NCBI GenBank assembly: GCA_009602725.1
Contig: WELB01000019.1
Span: forward strand, 1 to 25,224
Length of the DNA stretch: 25,224 nucleotides
Direction: 5' to 3'
From: Spirogloea muscicola
Lineage: Eukaryota > Streptophyta > Zygnematophyceae > Spirogloeales > Spirogloeaceae
Shown here one piece after another: positions 1 through 9,960 of the stretch (the stretch's first letter is position 1; each line of letters opens with the position of its first letter). Position numbers and translations under genes: made by a program. The notes below the pieces were generated by a model, which saw only the letters and a list, made by a program, of their open reading frames with translations, was not told the DNA's origin and searched no databases.

Positions 1-493
1 CCGGGCAGCGCGCCCCCCGACGGCGCCAGCTGACGGCTGCCGCGCTGCCCAGCCGCATGCCCTGCCCGGGGCGAGCGTGCGGCTGCCCAGCACCCGCCAG
101 CTCACTGGCCAGTACTGCTGCCTGCCCCTTGCGCGCCCGCTGTAAGTCAGCACTGCTGGCAGGTCCGCCGGCTTCTGAAGCTCGCGGGGCGAGGTAATCT
201 TCCTTCCCGCTTTGTCTACTTGATACCATCATTCGCGTAGGCCACGCTTGGCTGTATGGTGCTGGCTGCTTGCCCGAGTCTGAGTAAGTCAACTGCTTGG
301 ACGTTGTGGCGAGTGTGTCCTGCAGGCCGCCGACCTTGATTTCCAGGTCGGCGGCCTGAATTTCAGGTGGCTATCATCGTCGTCGTCCGAGCGGACGGTA
401 GCTTACCTCTGCGCACTGTCGTGTCAATGATGTGATTGTGCTTCATGACATGGCTGATTGTGGTTGTGTGTATCCCGCTTGTAGAGCTCTGCA
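1..493. other. Upstream region of the alpha-galactosidase gene
   Basis: No gene could be supported here. The first 120 or so bases are very GC-rich and could be the edge of a neighbouring gene outside the window, but no recognisable protein was read in them. The rest is the presumed promoter and 5' UTR of the gene starting at 494. The main structure is the perfect inverted repeat at 323-358, listed separately. Confidence 0.5.
323..358. repeat. Perfect 14-bp inverted repeat (hairpin) upstream of the GH27 start
   Basis: The arm CAGGCCGCCGACCT at 323-336 is the exact reverse complement of 345-358, separated by an 8-base loop. The right arm runs straight into a second near-palindrome, CCTGAATTTCAGG at 356-368. 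It lies about 135 bases before the start codon, so it falls in the promoter or 5' UTR. It could be a protein-binding site, an RNA hairpin, or a fold-back replication error. The function is unknown. Confidence 0.8.
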
Positions 494-3400
494 ATGGCAA
501 TTTGGAGGAAATTCGCAGCCGTGCTACTCCTGCTGGCATGGCCATCAGCTATGGCAGAGGCCTTGACTTATAAAGAGTTTTCACATGACCAACTCAAGCC
601 TTTCCACCCAAGCTTGTCATCCAAGGCACAGCTTGGCCGCCCAGTACAGAAAAGGGGACTTGCTGCAGCTCCCAACCTTGACAATGGCCTCGGACGGACT
701 CCTCAGATGGGGTAAGTAAGTACGGTTGGAGTAGCTTGGCTGATATGTGATCGATCTCATTAGGCGAATACCATATCTGGATCTGGGACAAGGACAATCA
801 TCAGGTTTGTTGTCTACTTCACCAATATTTTCTGGCAGGTCCGCGCACTTGGAATACTTGCCTTCAGCTCATTGATCGCTCATACTTAGTCGAAATCATG
901 ATGACTTTTGACATCTATATCCTTTGCAGTTGGAACAGCTGGAACCGCTTTCATTGCGAGATCAATGAGACCTTGATCATGGAGACAGGTGAACTTTGGA
1001 CTTCATCACCACAAAGCTCTTCACTGCATCCTCAGTGGTAGCTCTCCTTGCTATCAAAGCAGCAGTTGGAGTGATCCTTTTCCCTTGTGTCTTTCAGCTG
1101 ATGCACTTGTCTCGACTGGCCTTGCTGCCCTGGGATATGAGTATGTCAACATTGGTCTGTAGTCCAACCTGAATCCTAAGATCTTGCAATTTTTCATGTC
1201 AATATGCTAGTCCTGTCATCAATCCTGAATAAGATATGTGAAGATTGCAGCAGTGTACTTCTTTCACATTCTCTTGTCTGTCATAACGCCATGAGGAATG
1301 GCAAAATGTATCTCAATATACCATACATCATGGTTGGCATCTTGCACAGTAATTACTGAATCAGCTGCTTAAATTGCTTTGGTATGCTTTTCTTCAAACA
1401 ACAGATGATTGCTGGGCTGCTTTGGCTCGAGATCCAAAGGTTGGTAGCACTGCAGTGAACAAGGGGTTTCCTTGCAAGTCAATGCTGCAATGCAAGTACA
1501 GATGCTGGAGTACTACTTCCCTACACAGTCTACTGCCAGAAGTGCTGCACACACAAGGAGCCAGATTCTGATCACTGTGGGGCTTTTCTTGGTGGATACA
1601 GGGAAACCTTTTGGCAAGGCCTCTTACATTTCCATCAGGAATCAAGGTTCTTGCAGATTATGTGCACAGCCTTGGTTTGAAGCTAGGCATCTATTCTGAT
1701 GCAGGGTATGTAACACCAAGGCCTACCTAACAATTGAGTTGCTTCGAGTTACTTGGAAATAATCTGTATCTAATTGGAACATTTTGGTGTTAATTGGTAA
1801 AAGAGTTTTGAAAGGCAGATAGATGCATTATCAGAAACGCTTTGAGTTGTTGCTGGAGGATTCCTCATCTTGATTCTGCTATATCTTTATCCAAATTGCT
1901 ATGTGGTGCTTCTGTTTCTTATTCTTTTTGGTCTTGATGTCGTGCAACTGTCCTTGAAGAGGTTGTTATTAGGATGCTATTTTCACACTTATTCAGATGC
2001 AAATAGATTGTGTCTTAGTGTTAGATATGGTTGAGTTGGACTTTTTTTGAATCCGTCCGCCGGGTGCATTCCTCCACCAGGTTCCTGACCTGCGCAGGGC
2101 AGCCTGGGTCTCTCACTTATGAACGCCAAGATGCTCAGGCATTTGCATCATGGGTATGTATGCCTGCTCAGATGTATGACCTTTGCTAGTAAGCTGCACT
2201 GGGAGCTTCCTTGAGCATCTGTCAGAATCTCAAGAGTGGCTGGACTCATGCTAAGGTGTTGATTGCAGATGTATGCTTACTAGAGACACACTCACACTTG
2301 TGAAAACTAACTTGTGAAAGCTGCAAGAGTGTCAGAGGAAAATGCTTGTGTTGGTCTGGCAAGTGCATGCTGGCGGGTCATTACACAACTCCCAGGCTCT
2401 TACAGAGGACTGTCTCCTCAGGGTGTAGATTATCTGAAGTACGACAATTGCTACACAGACCTCAGCAAACCAGAGAAGCGGTATGCATCGGCTCTTCTGA
2501 ATCTGTCAGAGAACAGCAAGCCTTTATCTGGCCTTGATTACGAGGTGCCTTTGTCCTTCAAAATTAGTCGTCTGGCTTGACAAGCTTTGAGCAGAAGCAA
2601 CTGCTGAATGCACAGATCTGACATCACCTTGCTTGAACAGGTACCCAAGGATGCGGGATGCACTCAATGCTACTGGACGTCAGATTTTCTTCTCTCTTTG
2701 TGAATGGTGAGCGGGTGCGTAGTGTTTGCAGAGTTTCCCGTAGATACTTTGAAGAATGACAGATTTATTTGTAAGGACAGCCGTTCAAGTATAAATGTGC
2801 ATTTTATACAGGGGTGTGGATTCCCCAGCTATATGGGGTCGCAAGGTCGGGAACAGCTGGCGGACCACGCTTGACATCTACGATTCCTGGTCAAGGTAGC
2901 ACCTTTGCAAATTGTGCTGGCATGTATTCTTTATTGCCTGTTGTTGGACATACCACTGCCTTTCTATCTGTTAAGGTGCACTGTTGTTGAGGTGCACTGC
3001 CATGCTCATAGCATGCAATAGGCTTTCTCATGGTGCTGTGTCCCTGGCCCTTGGCACAGAATTGTGGATCTTGCAAACCAGAACAATGCATGGGCAGCAT
3101 ATGCGGGTCCAGGGGGGTGGAATGGTCAGAGCAGGCACTCAATCCACCTGCAACATTGTCGAGTGACATATTGCACTACTTGGACATCGTGGCAAAGCAT
3201 CCCAATGTTGTTGTATCTGGTGTAAGAGTGTCTCTGTTGGCTACACAGACCCTGACATGCTCGAAGTTGGCAACGGAAACATGACAAATGCGGAGTATCG
3301 TTCGCACTTCAGCATATGGGCTATCATGAAGGTTGTCATTATGCCCATAGCAGCCCTTCTGGAGATCTAAATAGCTTGCTTACAGTTTGCTGGTTGTGAA

Positions 3401-4556
3401 TTCTCCAGCCGTTAGAGCCCGTAGTAGACGAGTGCAGAGCATCTATCACTGGGCTGGTCATGCAGATTAGCTAAATGCTGCTTCCCAGAACCTGGCTCTC
3501 CAAGGGGCAGTGGCTCTGAAGTAGGAGGATGCAAGAGTATTTGAGTCACCTGAGTCGATGGTTGGCTGCGACATAGAACAGGCCCCTCTGATCATTGGCA
3601 ATGACGTCCGAAATATGACGGAGGAAACATTCACCATCCTTTCCAATCGCGAGGTCATTGCTGTCAATCAAGGTAATCAATCTCAGCGGTACTTTTGTTA
3701 CTCCCTTGCTCTGCCATTGAAGTCTTTCCAGTCCAGAGCACCACTTCTATGAGTGGCTTCTTGCTGTGCAAAGAGGAGCTCGAGGGTGTCTGACATGGAG
3801 TATGTTGCGCAGACCCTCTCGGAGTACAAGCGAGAAAAATGCGGCAAGTCAAGGGGCTTGAGGTTTGCTTGTCCTTCTTCTAGCTTGTGCTTCTTTTCAG
3901 CTCTTGATGACTACACCTGTGATATTGCATTGTCGCCTGCCGCCTCATACCTTGGGAAAGTTGTCAACTCAACAGCACTGCTTATGGTCACACACAAATG
4001 GTCTGTGTTGCAAACTTGTGCAGTGCACATTATTCACATCTGTTGCAATTGTGAAATCTGGGCGTTTTGGCTTAAGCTGACCCTGAAGCAGTTGCGGTGG
4101 CATTGCCTGACCATAGCAGACCTGCATGGCAGGTTTGGGCAGGACCTCTTTCTGGAAACAGAGTAGTAATTGCTCTGTGGAACAAGACTCCCATTGAGAG
4201 CCTCATCACGGCCAGGTGGAAGGACATCGGCTTGCCTTCGGTTGCTGTTGCAACCGCCCGGGATCTTTGGCAAGTATGGACTTCTGGCTAGATCTCAGCT
4301 ACTAATCTTTTGGTCAAGTAGTTGCTGTGTGACCTGTATGTAAGAGCCTACTTGTAGTGGCTGGATATTGCCAGCTTGTGCCCAGATCAAGTTGCTCAAA
4401 GCGTATGCAATAGTCAGGGATGTCTTGAGTGACACGTCAAGTTGCTTCCACATGCAGCACCAGAACTTGCAAGGAGTTTACCGGACTTCGTTGACAACGA
4501 TGGTGCCATCCCATGATGTGGCAATGTTTGTTCTGAATGTGACGATTGGAAGCTAG
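494..4556 (+). CDS. Secreted alpha-galactosidase, glycoside hydrolase family 27 (15 exons)
   Basis: This enzyme hydrolyses terminal alpha-1,6-galactose from galacto-oligosaccharides, galactomannans or glycolipids. Exons read by eye are 494-711, 930-988, 1098-1154, 1405-1439, 1602-1705, 2081-2153, 2422-2480, 2641-2706, 2812-2895, 3060-3124, 3249-3331, 3582-3672, 3813-3862, 4133-4273 and 4458-4556. All borders are GT-AG and phases join without a break, giving 427 residues, the usual size of plant GH27 enzymes. A signal peptide covers about residues 1-22 ([23 protein letters not shown] without its last residue). Family motifs in order are [10 protein letters not shown] (73-82), DDCW (112-115), [14 protein letters not shown] with the predicted nucleophile Asp190, [12 protein letters not shown] with predicted acid/base Asp245, [27 protein letters not shown], then the C-terminal beta domain beginning [12 protein letters not shown]. 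Most family members I recall have Gly where Leu244 stands. The secreted or vacuolar location is inferred from the signal peptide. Confidence 0.93.
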
Positions 4557-6484
4557 ATCTGGAAACCTTGCCATGCGGAGCGCGATTTATTTTCCAATTT
4601 TCCCCCATTGGAGAACCCTGCCCTTTTCGGAGAGCGTGTCATGGTAGCAAGTGACTGTCTTTGTCTTGCTGTCACCCTCTTATTGTTTTTAACATTCAGT
4701 CTCATACCACGTCCTGGAGGTAGTAGCAGCACGGCTCCACTGGCAACAGAAAACCAAGTCTGAGATCATTCTACATACTGTCCTTGCAGAGCAACATAGG
4801 AGCAAGACCAGGCTGTAGCTTTTTCATGTATCAATGATGTCAGAGTCCTGCTCACTCATGCTGTATGCCTGTCAATGTTGAGCGCCTCCACTTTCTGATC
4901 AGCATGTAGTGGCGCTGATCAAATGCGGATATTGGGCCTATGAGCTCCTCCAGGGTCATGGGCCCTACATCTTCGTCAGCATTCCCTCCCTTGCAAGCCT
5001 TGGCTACTTGGTGCACATTGACAAGAGGGCCCTGCATACGAGAAGAGAGTGTTATCTTCAATACCTCAAATACAGTGTGAAAAGCCATTGGCGCCTGGAC
5101 GGCTCAGCTGAAGCGAGTTGATCCAACCGCTGGCCTTCTGCTGCATCAAATTCACGCTGTGTCAAACATCTGAGTCATTGCTTGGCTTGTAAATCGTGCA
5201 GCTAGTTGATTCTTATTCTTGCAGATGGTTCTGCTGGAGCCCCTAGCTTATACCCCGCCGCCGGAGCTTGGCCCAGTCTTTGTCGACACAGGAAAACAAC
5301 GTGCAGTCTCTGTGCCACTTGCGCGCTCGGTCTCTTTTTCAATAGGCTGAGGCTGTGTTCGACCTGAGACCGCCATACTTTCAGATACTTTATCAGACAT
5401 ACAGTCATGCTTCAAGCATACAGCCATGGGTTGTAGCATACACTTCCTGGTTGACACCCTTCTTAGCTTTCACACATAGTGTAAAACGCAAAGGGTTTCA
5501 GGCAGGGCAGGATACCATCCGAAAGCGCCCTGATAACCAGCATATTGTGGTCATGGACAATTACAGTGTCCATTGACCAGTTTCCAGTGGTGAGCATCTA
5601 GCTGGGGCTCGCTATACTGGCTCCCGAATGCAAGCAAGCAGGGCAGGGCTCCCCTTTCACCTTATTGCAACCTATCGCATCAAAGTCTCAATCTCCCTTT
5701 GCGTCTCAGTCCGCCGCGGTCTTTGGTGAACGATCCTGCACCTCCAGGAGTCTGCCTGATTGATGATGTCGTACTGTTGGCAAAGAGTAGGACCATTACA
5801 TCTGAGCATCACTGCATCCTTTCTTCTGTCACTCACGGCAAGTGGACCCTAGACGTCTCTGATCTGGATAGGTCCACATTAAGGCCGGTTGACCAGTCTT
5901 TCCGCCAAGCAAGCTTTGAGATCGACGATTGGATCGCAAAGGATGACGTACTTTCATGTCGTATTTACTGCAATTCCTTGCTTCATGGCAGTCGTATCGT
6001 CCATAGGATTTCAGTAAGGTGGGCCGTAGAGTCCAATACCAGTAAGAGCATGCAGTCCTTCTTAAGCAGTCCTATGGATGATGTCCTTCATTTACACAGC
6101 ATATGTGCAACCACTTAGAGAGCGGACCAGAAGATTTTAACTTGCGTGCAAAATACAGCCGAGATCCACCATGGGCTGCATTGAAGTCGAGACAGGGTCC
6201 GAGATAGGTCCGAGGATGTGATACATTGTCAATGAGACTGATTGAACTCTGGGAATCCTTTAGGAGTGCATCACATTTTCCGATAGAGCGCTGACTCAAC
6301 GGCCTGACGCACCCATACAGGTAGGAGTGAGGGTCTAAGGGCTGATCGAGGCCTTGCCTTCTATGCTTGGCTGGACCCTTGGCAGGTGACTCAAAGAGTC
6401 GGGCACTGGCATCGAATCCGTCAAATTTGTGCCTCCATTCTCCAGCTCTGCTGAGATGACCACCTTTGCTTGTTTAGCACGCCG
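4557..6484. other. Gene-poor stretch after the GH27 gene
   Basis: No gene can be supported. The first part is presumably 3' UTR of the GH27 gene. Several short open frames occur: 4852-5088 on minus, 5225-5348 on plus just after a good acceptor-like TTCTTGCAG, and 5699-6118 on plus. None has a family motif I can name with confidence. A TGTAA motif, the green-algal polyadenylation signal, appears near 5186, but that is too far downstream to assign safely. The 5699-6118 frame is listed separately as a weak retroelement candidate. Confidence 0.4.
5699..6118 (+). pseudogene. Possible decayed reverse-transcriptase fragment (weak)
   Basis: The frame is open for 139 codons but has no ATG at its start. 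It includes the stretch VCLIDDVVLLAKSRT near its beginning, which resembles RT catalytic motif C (aromatic-x-D-D followed by hydrophobic residues, as in YADDVVLLA). The usual Tyr or Phe before the two aspartates is not present here. The rest does not look like a known thumb domain. It sits in a stretch containing other retroelement debris, which makes the reading plausible. A chance open frame is equally possible. Confidence 0.22.
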
Positions 6485-6835
6485 TGGTAGTCGGGCCGGT
6501 AGCTTGGGGCATATCAACGGCCCGCAAGCATTAGTTGCTTGCGGCAGTATGCGGCTCTCGCTTGCTTTGCAGCGTTCTGAGGCTCTAGCTATACATTAGC
6601 GTACTGGGCGCGCACTCCTGGCCACTCGCTTGCGATGTGGTACTCTGACACTAGATTAGTCTGACAGATATGTATGTGCTCAACTGTAAATACTAGAGTC
6701 CCCCTTCAGATCTGCTTTTTATTCTGTGACCTCAATCCATTCTTAGTTTTTCATTGTTCTTGTTACGAACAGTATATTGGCTTGCCTTTCACCTACCTTT
6801 CATTTTATGCGCACCGCGCGCCTTCTGTCTGTTCC
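6485..6835 (+). repeat. Truncated copy of the retroelement 3' tail (copy 1)
   Basis: This segment matches the tails at 9269-9592 and 9650-9960 by eye. Shared blocks are GTAGTCGGGCCGGTAGCTT (versus GTAGTCGGGCGGGTAGCTT), CCCGCAAGC followed by GTTGC, the GCAGCG block, CAGATATGTATGTGCTCA at about 6664, and TGCGCACCGCGCGCCTTCT at 6808-6826. Sequence 5' of the tail is missing, as expected for a copy whose reverse transcription stopped early. Confidence 0.75.
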
Positions 6836-6880
6836 AGGCCATTGTGAAAGTGTGCACACGGGCAAACTAGTGCAGAAAAG

Positions 6881-6933
6881 TGCAGAAGACCAAGGCTACA
6901 TGAAACGAAGCCCTATGCTAAGGTGGCTAAAGG
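6881..6933 (+). repeat. Short dispersed repeat, inverted partner at 17071-17122
   Basis: GGCTACATGAAACGAAGCCC and the following CTATGCTAAGGTGGCTAAAGG match the reverse complement of about 17071-17122 with only a few differences. A weaker echo, GTGGGGCTACACAAAGCGAAGC, lies at about 7048-7070. The two main copies lie about 10 kb apart in opposite orientation, each next to a retroelement tail motif (6808-6826 and 17174-17190). They are probably parts of one mobile-element family. Confidence 0.7.
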
Positions 6934-7952
6934 TGTGAACTTAGTACCCACGGGTGAGCACATACAAAGCCGACAAGCTAACTTGGGGAGCCGGAGCGCC
7001 GCCAAGGGAGGCCAATTCAAGCCAACACATTGTTTAGGCAAATGCTGAAGTGGGGCTACACAAAGCGAAGCAGTTGGAAGCAGTTGGAAGCGAGTGGAAA
7101 GCAAGCGCGGCCAGATTGACTGGTGGCTGGGAAAGGAGTGGAAAGCAGTTGCCGGGCGGGCGGAGCCCGGGCGCGAGAGCCAGTGGGGCGGGCGAGGCCA
7201 ACCGCGGTACGGCCTGGGCGGGCCGGAGGACGGCGGGCGGCCCGCGCAGCCCCCCCCCCCCCTTGCGGCTTTTTTGGAGAAGCCAAAACTCCCCTCCCTG
7301 GAACGGCTCCCCACCCTCCCCGCCGCCGTCCGCGGCCGCCGCCGCCGCCGCCGTCCGCTGCCCGCTGACTCGCGTGCGCCAGCGCCCCCGCCGGCCCCGA
7401 CGCCATGCTGGGGGCTGCAAGAGCCGAGGCGGCTCGCGCAGCTCTTCGCTTCGGCGCGCCGCTCGCTCTTACGGCACCCGCAGCACGACTGCTGCGTCGA
7501 GGGCCGCCACTGCGTCAGGGGCCACCCTGCCCATCCTCCCAGCGGCCCCTCCAGCTCCTCTCCCTCCCCCTGCTCCAGCGGGTGCGGAGGCCGCCGCGAG
7601 CGAGGGTCGCAGCCCTCAGATTGTGCGCACGCCTGTGGCGACCACGACATCAACGTCGACACCGGAGCCCGAGTTCCTTGGCGTCGGAGTGTCTGCGCCT
7701 GTCGAGCAAGCCCAGCTGCTTGCACATCCAAGCTCGGCCACCTCGGATGCAGACTCCGAAACTCCGAACATGGACCCGCGAGTTGGCATTGTCGTCAGCC
7801 CACCACGATCAAGTGATTCCCCCACCTGGCGGCCTTTGAGTTTGTTGGCTCTGCTCCGTCCCTCTCCCCCCCCAGCTCCACCCTTGCACTCTCCAGTTCA
7901 TCCCCCAGTGCCCGCTCCGGAGCCGCCACCGTTGCTCCCTCTACCTCCTNGA
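6934..7952. other. GC-rich low-complexity stretch with CCG triplet runs
   Basis: Long open frames exist in several phases here simply because the DNA is extremely GC-rich. A C-run at about 7249-7262 and a CCG/GCC triplet tract at about 7319-7360 stand out. The plus-strand frame that runs into the RT fragment at 7953 is open from 7050, so some of its Pro/Ala/Ser-rich translation could be the N-terminal part of the retroelement ORF. I cannot show this. A single ambiguous base occurs at 7950. Confidence 0.5.
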
Positions 7953-8243
7953 CGCTTTGGCAGAGCAGGAGAGCTCTCTCGAGCCGCTCAGGCCCTCTGC
8001 CCCGACCCCTTGGCAGCAAACAATGAGGCCACTGAAGCCACCTTGCGCCAGCTGCATCCTCCTCCTCAGCACCCTCTTGAGCCCTGGGTTGGCGAGCTCC
8101 CCACTCCTCTTGAACTTTCAGCAGATGCGCTCCGCACGGCCCTCACCAAAGCCCCCCGAATGGTGTCTGGAGGCCCTTCTGGATGGCTCTTCGAGCACCT
8201 ACGGGACATCTTCCAAAATGGAGACGAAAGAAGCTTCTCTCTG
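7953..8243 (+). pseudogene. N-terminal RT fragment of a non-LTR retrotransposon, cut off by a repeat
   Basis: The translation contains LRQLHPPPQHPLEP, then a segment of the form LELSADALRTALTKAP and finally GGPSGWLFEHLRDIF. This is the arrangement seen at the start of RT domains in a large group of algal and fungal non-LTR elements: a run of prolines, an alpha-helical lead-in, then GPSG-x-x-x-EHL. Just after this point, at about 8240, the frame leaves RT-like sequence and enters hairpin-repeat DNA. The catalytic palm and thumb are absent. The matching C-terminal part appears on the same strand at 8648, so these look like two ends of one element with the middle lost and repeat DNA in its place. 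Confidence 0.7.
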
Positions 8244-8286
8244 CTCCTCTCCCCCTTGCGGGGCGGGGCCCGAAGAAGGAGAAGAA

Positions 8287-8520
8287 AGGGCGCGCCCATT
8301 GAGGATAGGGGAGAGAAGGGCTCGCCCATTGAGGATAGGGGCTGGAAAACCAGCCCGAAAAAGAATGAACGAAGGACGAGAAGGGGGCCAGGGGAAGCGC
8401 TAAGACAATAAGCGCACACAGAAACAAAGCAGCTACGTATCACTCAGTAACCCCTGCTAAGCAGCCTCAGGTCAGAGACGCTCGGCTCCTGAAAGTGGGT
8501 CCCCTGGCCAGAGCCAGAGG
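8287..8520 (+). repeat. Hairpin-bearing dispersed repeat, copy A
   Basis: The copy holds two CGCCCATTGAGGATAGGGG blocks (8293 and 8323), the hairpin GGGCTGG-AAAA-CCAGCCC at 8339-8356, an A-rich GAATGAACGAAGGACGAGAAG segment split by small differences among copies, GGCCAGGGGAAGCGCTAAG, AGCAGCTACG, CACTCAGTAACCCCTGCTAAG and a tail GTGGGTCCCCTGGCCAG. The same order of blocks recurs at 11005-11215. The tail recurs at 11640-11670. No protein function is implied. Confidence 0.85.
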
Positions 8521-8547
8521 CCAGCAGCGAGGGCTCTGCGAAGAAGG

Positions 8548-8625
8548 AGCTCGCCCATTGAGGAGAAGGGCTGGAAAAAGCCAGCCCAAAAAGGAATGAA
8601 CAAAGGCCGAGGAAGGAGCCACTTA
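8548..8625 (+). repeat. Hairpin-bearing dispersed repeat, copy B (short)
   Basis: CTCGCCCATTGAGGAGAAGG is followed by the hairpin GGGCTGG-AAAAAG-CCAGCCC (8568-8587) and then AAAAAGGAATGAACAAAGGC. It matches the first half of copy A and lacks the second half. Confidence 0.8.
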
Positions 8626-8647
8626 CGAGGACCACTCCCAGAGTTGA

Positions 8648-9490
8648 CCACTTCTTCTCGTGCGCCATGACATTCAGGACATAAGCTCTCCGGGAGCGTC
8701 GGAGTGGCTCAACGCTCCGCCAATCTACGAATCCCTCCGGCTCTCCGACGACCTCTTCCGGACGGCCGTCCACCACCATCTCGGCCTCCCTCCACTTTGT
8801 TTGGCGGGCATTCGACAGTGTGAATGTGGCCATCGTTAGGAGGATGAGACCTCTCGGCAGCTCCACATGCTTCGATGTGTTGAGGGAAGTGAACGTAATG
8901 CCTCCCACAATCTTATCAGAGACGCTGTGTATGGCTTGGTGCGCGAGGCAGGATGTCATGCGGCCATGGAGGTGCCGGGCATCATGCCGGTATTCCAGAA
9001 GCGTGGCAGCCCTTACGTCAGGCGTGTGGGTGTGGAGGCCACTGCTCGAAATGGTGGGCCTCGTCTTCTCCTCGACGTCGTTCTCATCGACGCATTCCAA
9101 CCAGGGGCATCCACGCCAACTGTGCCAGGTTGGGCTTCACATCATGCGGAGAAGAAGAAGGACCTCACCCGGGGCGACCATTTCTTCCCATGCGCCATGG
9201 ACATATACGGCGGCTACGGATCGAAGTGGTCTTCCCTCCTCCATCGCCTGGCACAGCATGTCGATGCCCGCCGACGTAGTCGGGCGGGTAGCTTAGGGCA
9301 CTCTAGCGTCCCGCAAGCCATCGTTGCCTGCTATAGAATGCGGCTATCATTGAGTCTGCAGCGCTCCCAGGCATCGCGATACACCAGCCTGGCTGGGCGT
9401 GCATTAGGCCAGGCTAATGGCTTCCGTGGTTGTGGTCTGGCTCCTGAGCTTAGCTTGTCAGATATGTATGTGCTCACTCGAGGATATTAG
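8648..9490 (+). pseudogene. C-terminal zinc-knuckle and endonuclease-like part of a non-LTR retrotransposon ORF
   Basis: One frame opens after a TGA at 8645 and reads EWLNAPPIYESLRLSDDLFR, then CECGHR, an in-frame TAG at about 8836, and on through QLHMLRCVEG, ERNASHNLIRDAVYGLVREA, a block with LLLDVVLIDAFQP, HFFPCAMDIYGGYGSKW and LLHRLAQHVDARR. The CxC...HxxxC cysteine-histidine knuckle followed by a His-x-x-x-Arg helix, a DV strand and a FxP-x-A-x-D-x-x-GG block is the conserved C-terminus of RT proteins in this algal group. It is related to the restriction-endonuclease-like domains of R2-type elements. The in-frame stop and the missing RT core make it a pseudogene. The true protein end is probably shortly after residue block VDARR. 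The remaining open frame lies in the 3' tail. Confidence 0.8.
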
Positions 9491-9592
9491 TGCCCCCCTT
9501 AGCTAACTCATTGCCCCGTTACCAGGACATTTGTAAAGGCTAGAAGTGGCTAGAATCTTTCAATTCCATGCGCACCGCGCGCCTTCTCTCTC
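9269..9592 (+). repeat. Retroelement 3' tail, copy 2 (attached to the C-terminal domain)
   Basis: The tail runs from the end of the endonuclease-like domain through GTAGTCGGGCGGGTAGCTTA, CTGCAGCGCTCCCAGGCATC, CAGATATGTATGTGCTCACT and ends near TGCGCACCGCGCGCCTTCTC at 9569-9588. It is followed directly by the next, 5'-truncated copy at 9595. Confidence 0.8.
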
Positions 9593-9594
9593 AG

Positions 9595-9960
9595 GGCGGC
9601 TACGGTACTAAGTGGTCTTCCCTCCTCCATCGCCAGGCACAGCTTGTCGATGCCCACCGACGGGCGGGTAGCTTAGGCGTTGTAGTGTCCGTCAAGCACT
9701 AGTTGCTTGCTATAAAGTGCGGCTTCCGTTGATTCTGCAGCGCTCCCAGGCACTCACAATACACCAGCGTGCTGAGCGCGCACTAGGCCAGGCAAATGGC
9801 TTGCGTGGTGGTGCCCTGGCTCCTCAGCTTAGCTTGTCGGATATGTATGTGCTCACTCGTGGCACTGGAGACTCCCTTAGCCAGCCTAATGCCCAATTAC
9901 CAGGACTTTGCAAGGCTCGGATTGACCTCCCTTTTGTTTCAGCGCACCGCGGAACTTTCT
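9595..9960 (+). mobile_element. 5'-truncated tandem copy of the same retroelement
   Basis: This copy starts inside the endonuclease-like domain at the codons for GGYGTKWSSLLHR, matching GGYGSKWSSLLHR of the neighbour, continues through AQLVDAHRRAGS to a stop near 9702, and then repeats the whole 3' tail (GCGGGTAGCTTAGG, CTGCAGCGCTCCCAGGCACT, GGATATGTATGTGCTCACTC, CAGCGCACCGCGGAACTT). A clean 5' cut with an intact 3' end is the hallmark of target-primed reverse transcription. It sits head to tail directly behind copy 2. Confidence 0.78.

Noticed and set aside
3170-3216. [14 protein letters not shown] frame as GH27 exon
   Set aside because: It falls between exons that join directly in phase and rebuild [15 protein letters not shown], so it is intronic.
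4077-4132. Frame [18 protein letters not shown] upstream of VWAGPLS as part of the GH27 protein
   Set aside because: The acceptor at 4131-4132 rebuilds the family sequence GLEVWAGPLS exactly. Including the upstream piece would need a phase-1 donor that exon 13 does not have.
4852-5088. Minus-strand frame ending RHYMLIRKWRRSTLTGIQHE
   Set aside because: It looks protein-like, but I know no family for it and see no supporting exons.
8280-8360. CRISPR-like array
   Set aside because: There are only two adjacent units with no regular spacers, and the family is dispersed rather than arrayed.
7050-8411. A 453-codon plus-strand frame as one protein
   Set aside because: It joins GC-rich low-complexity DNA, an RT fragment and hairpin repeat. 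Only the middle part (7953-8243) has a family motif.
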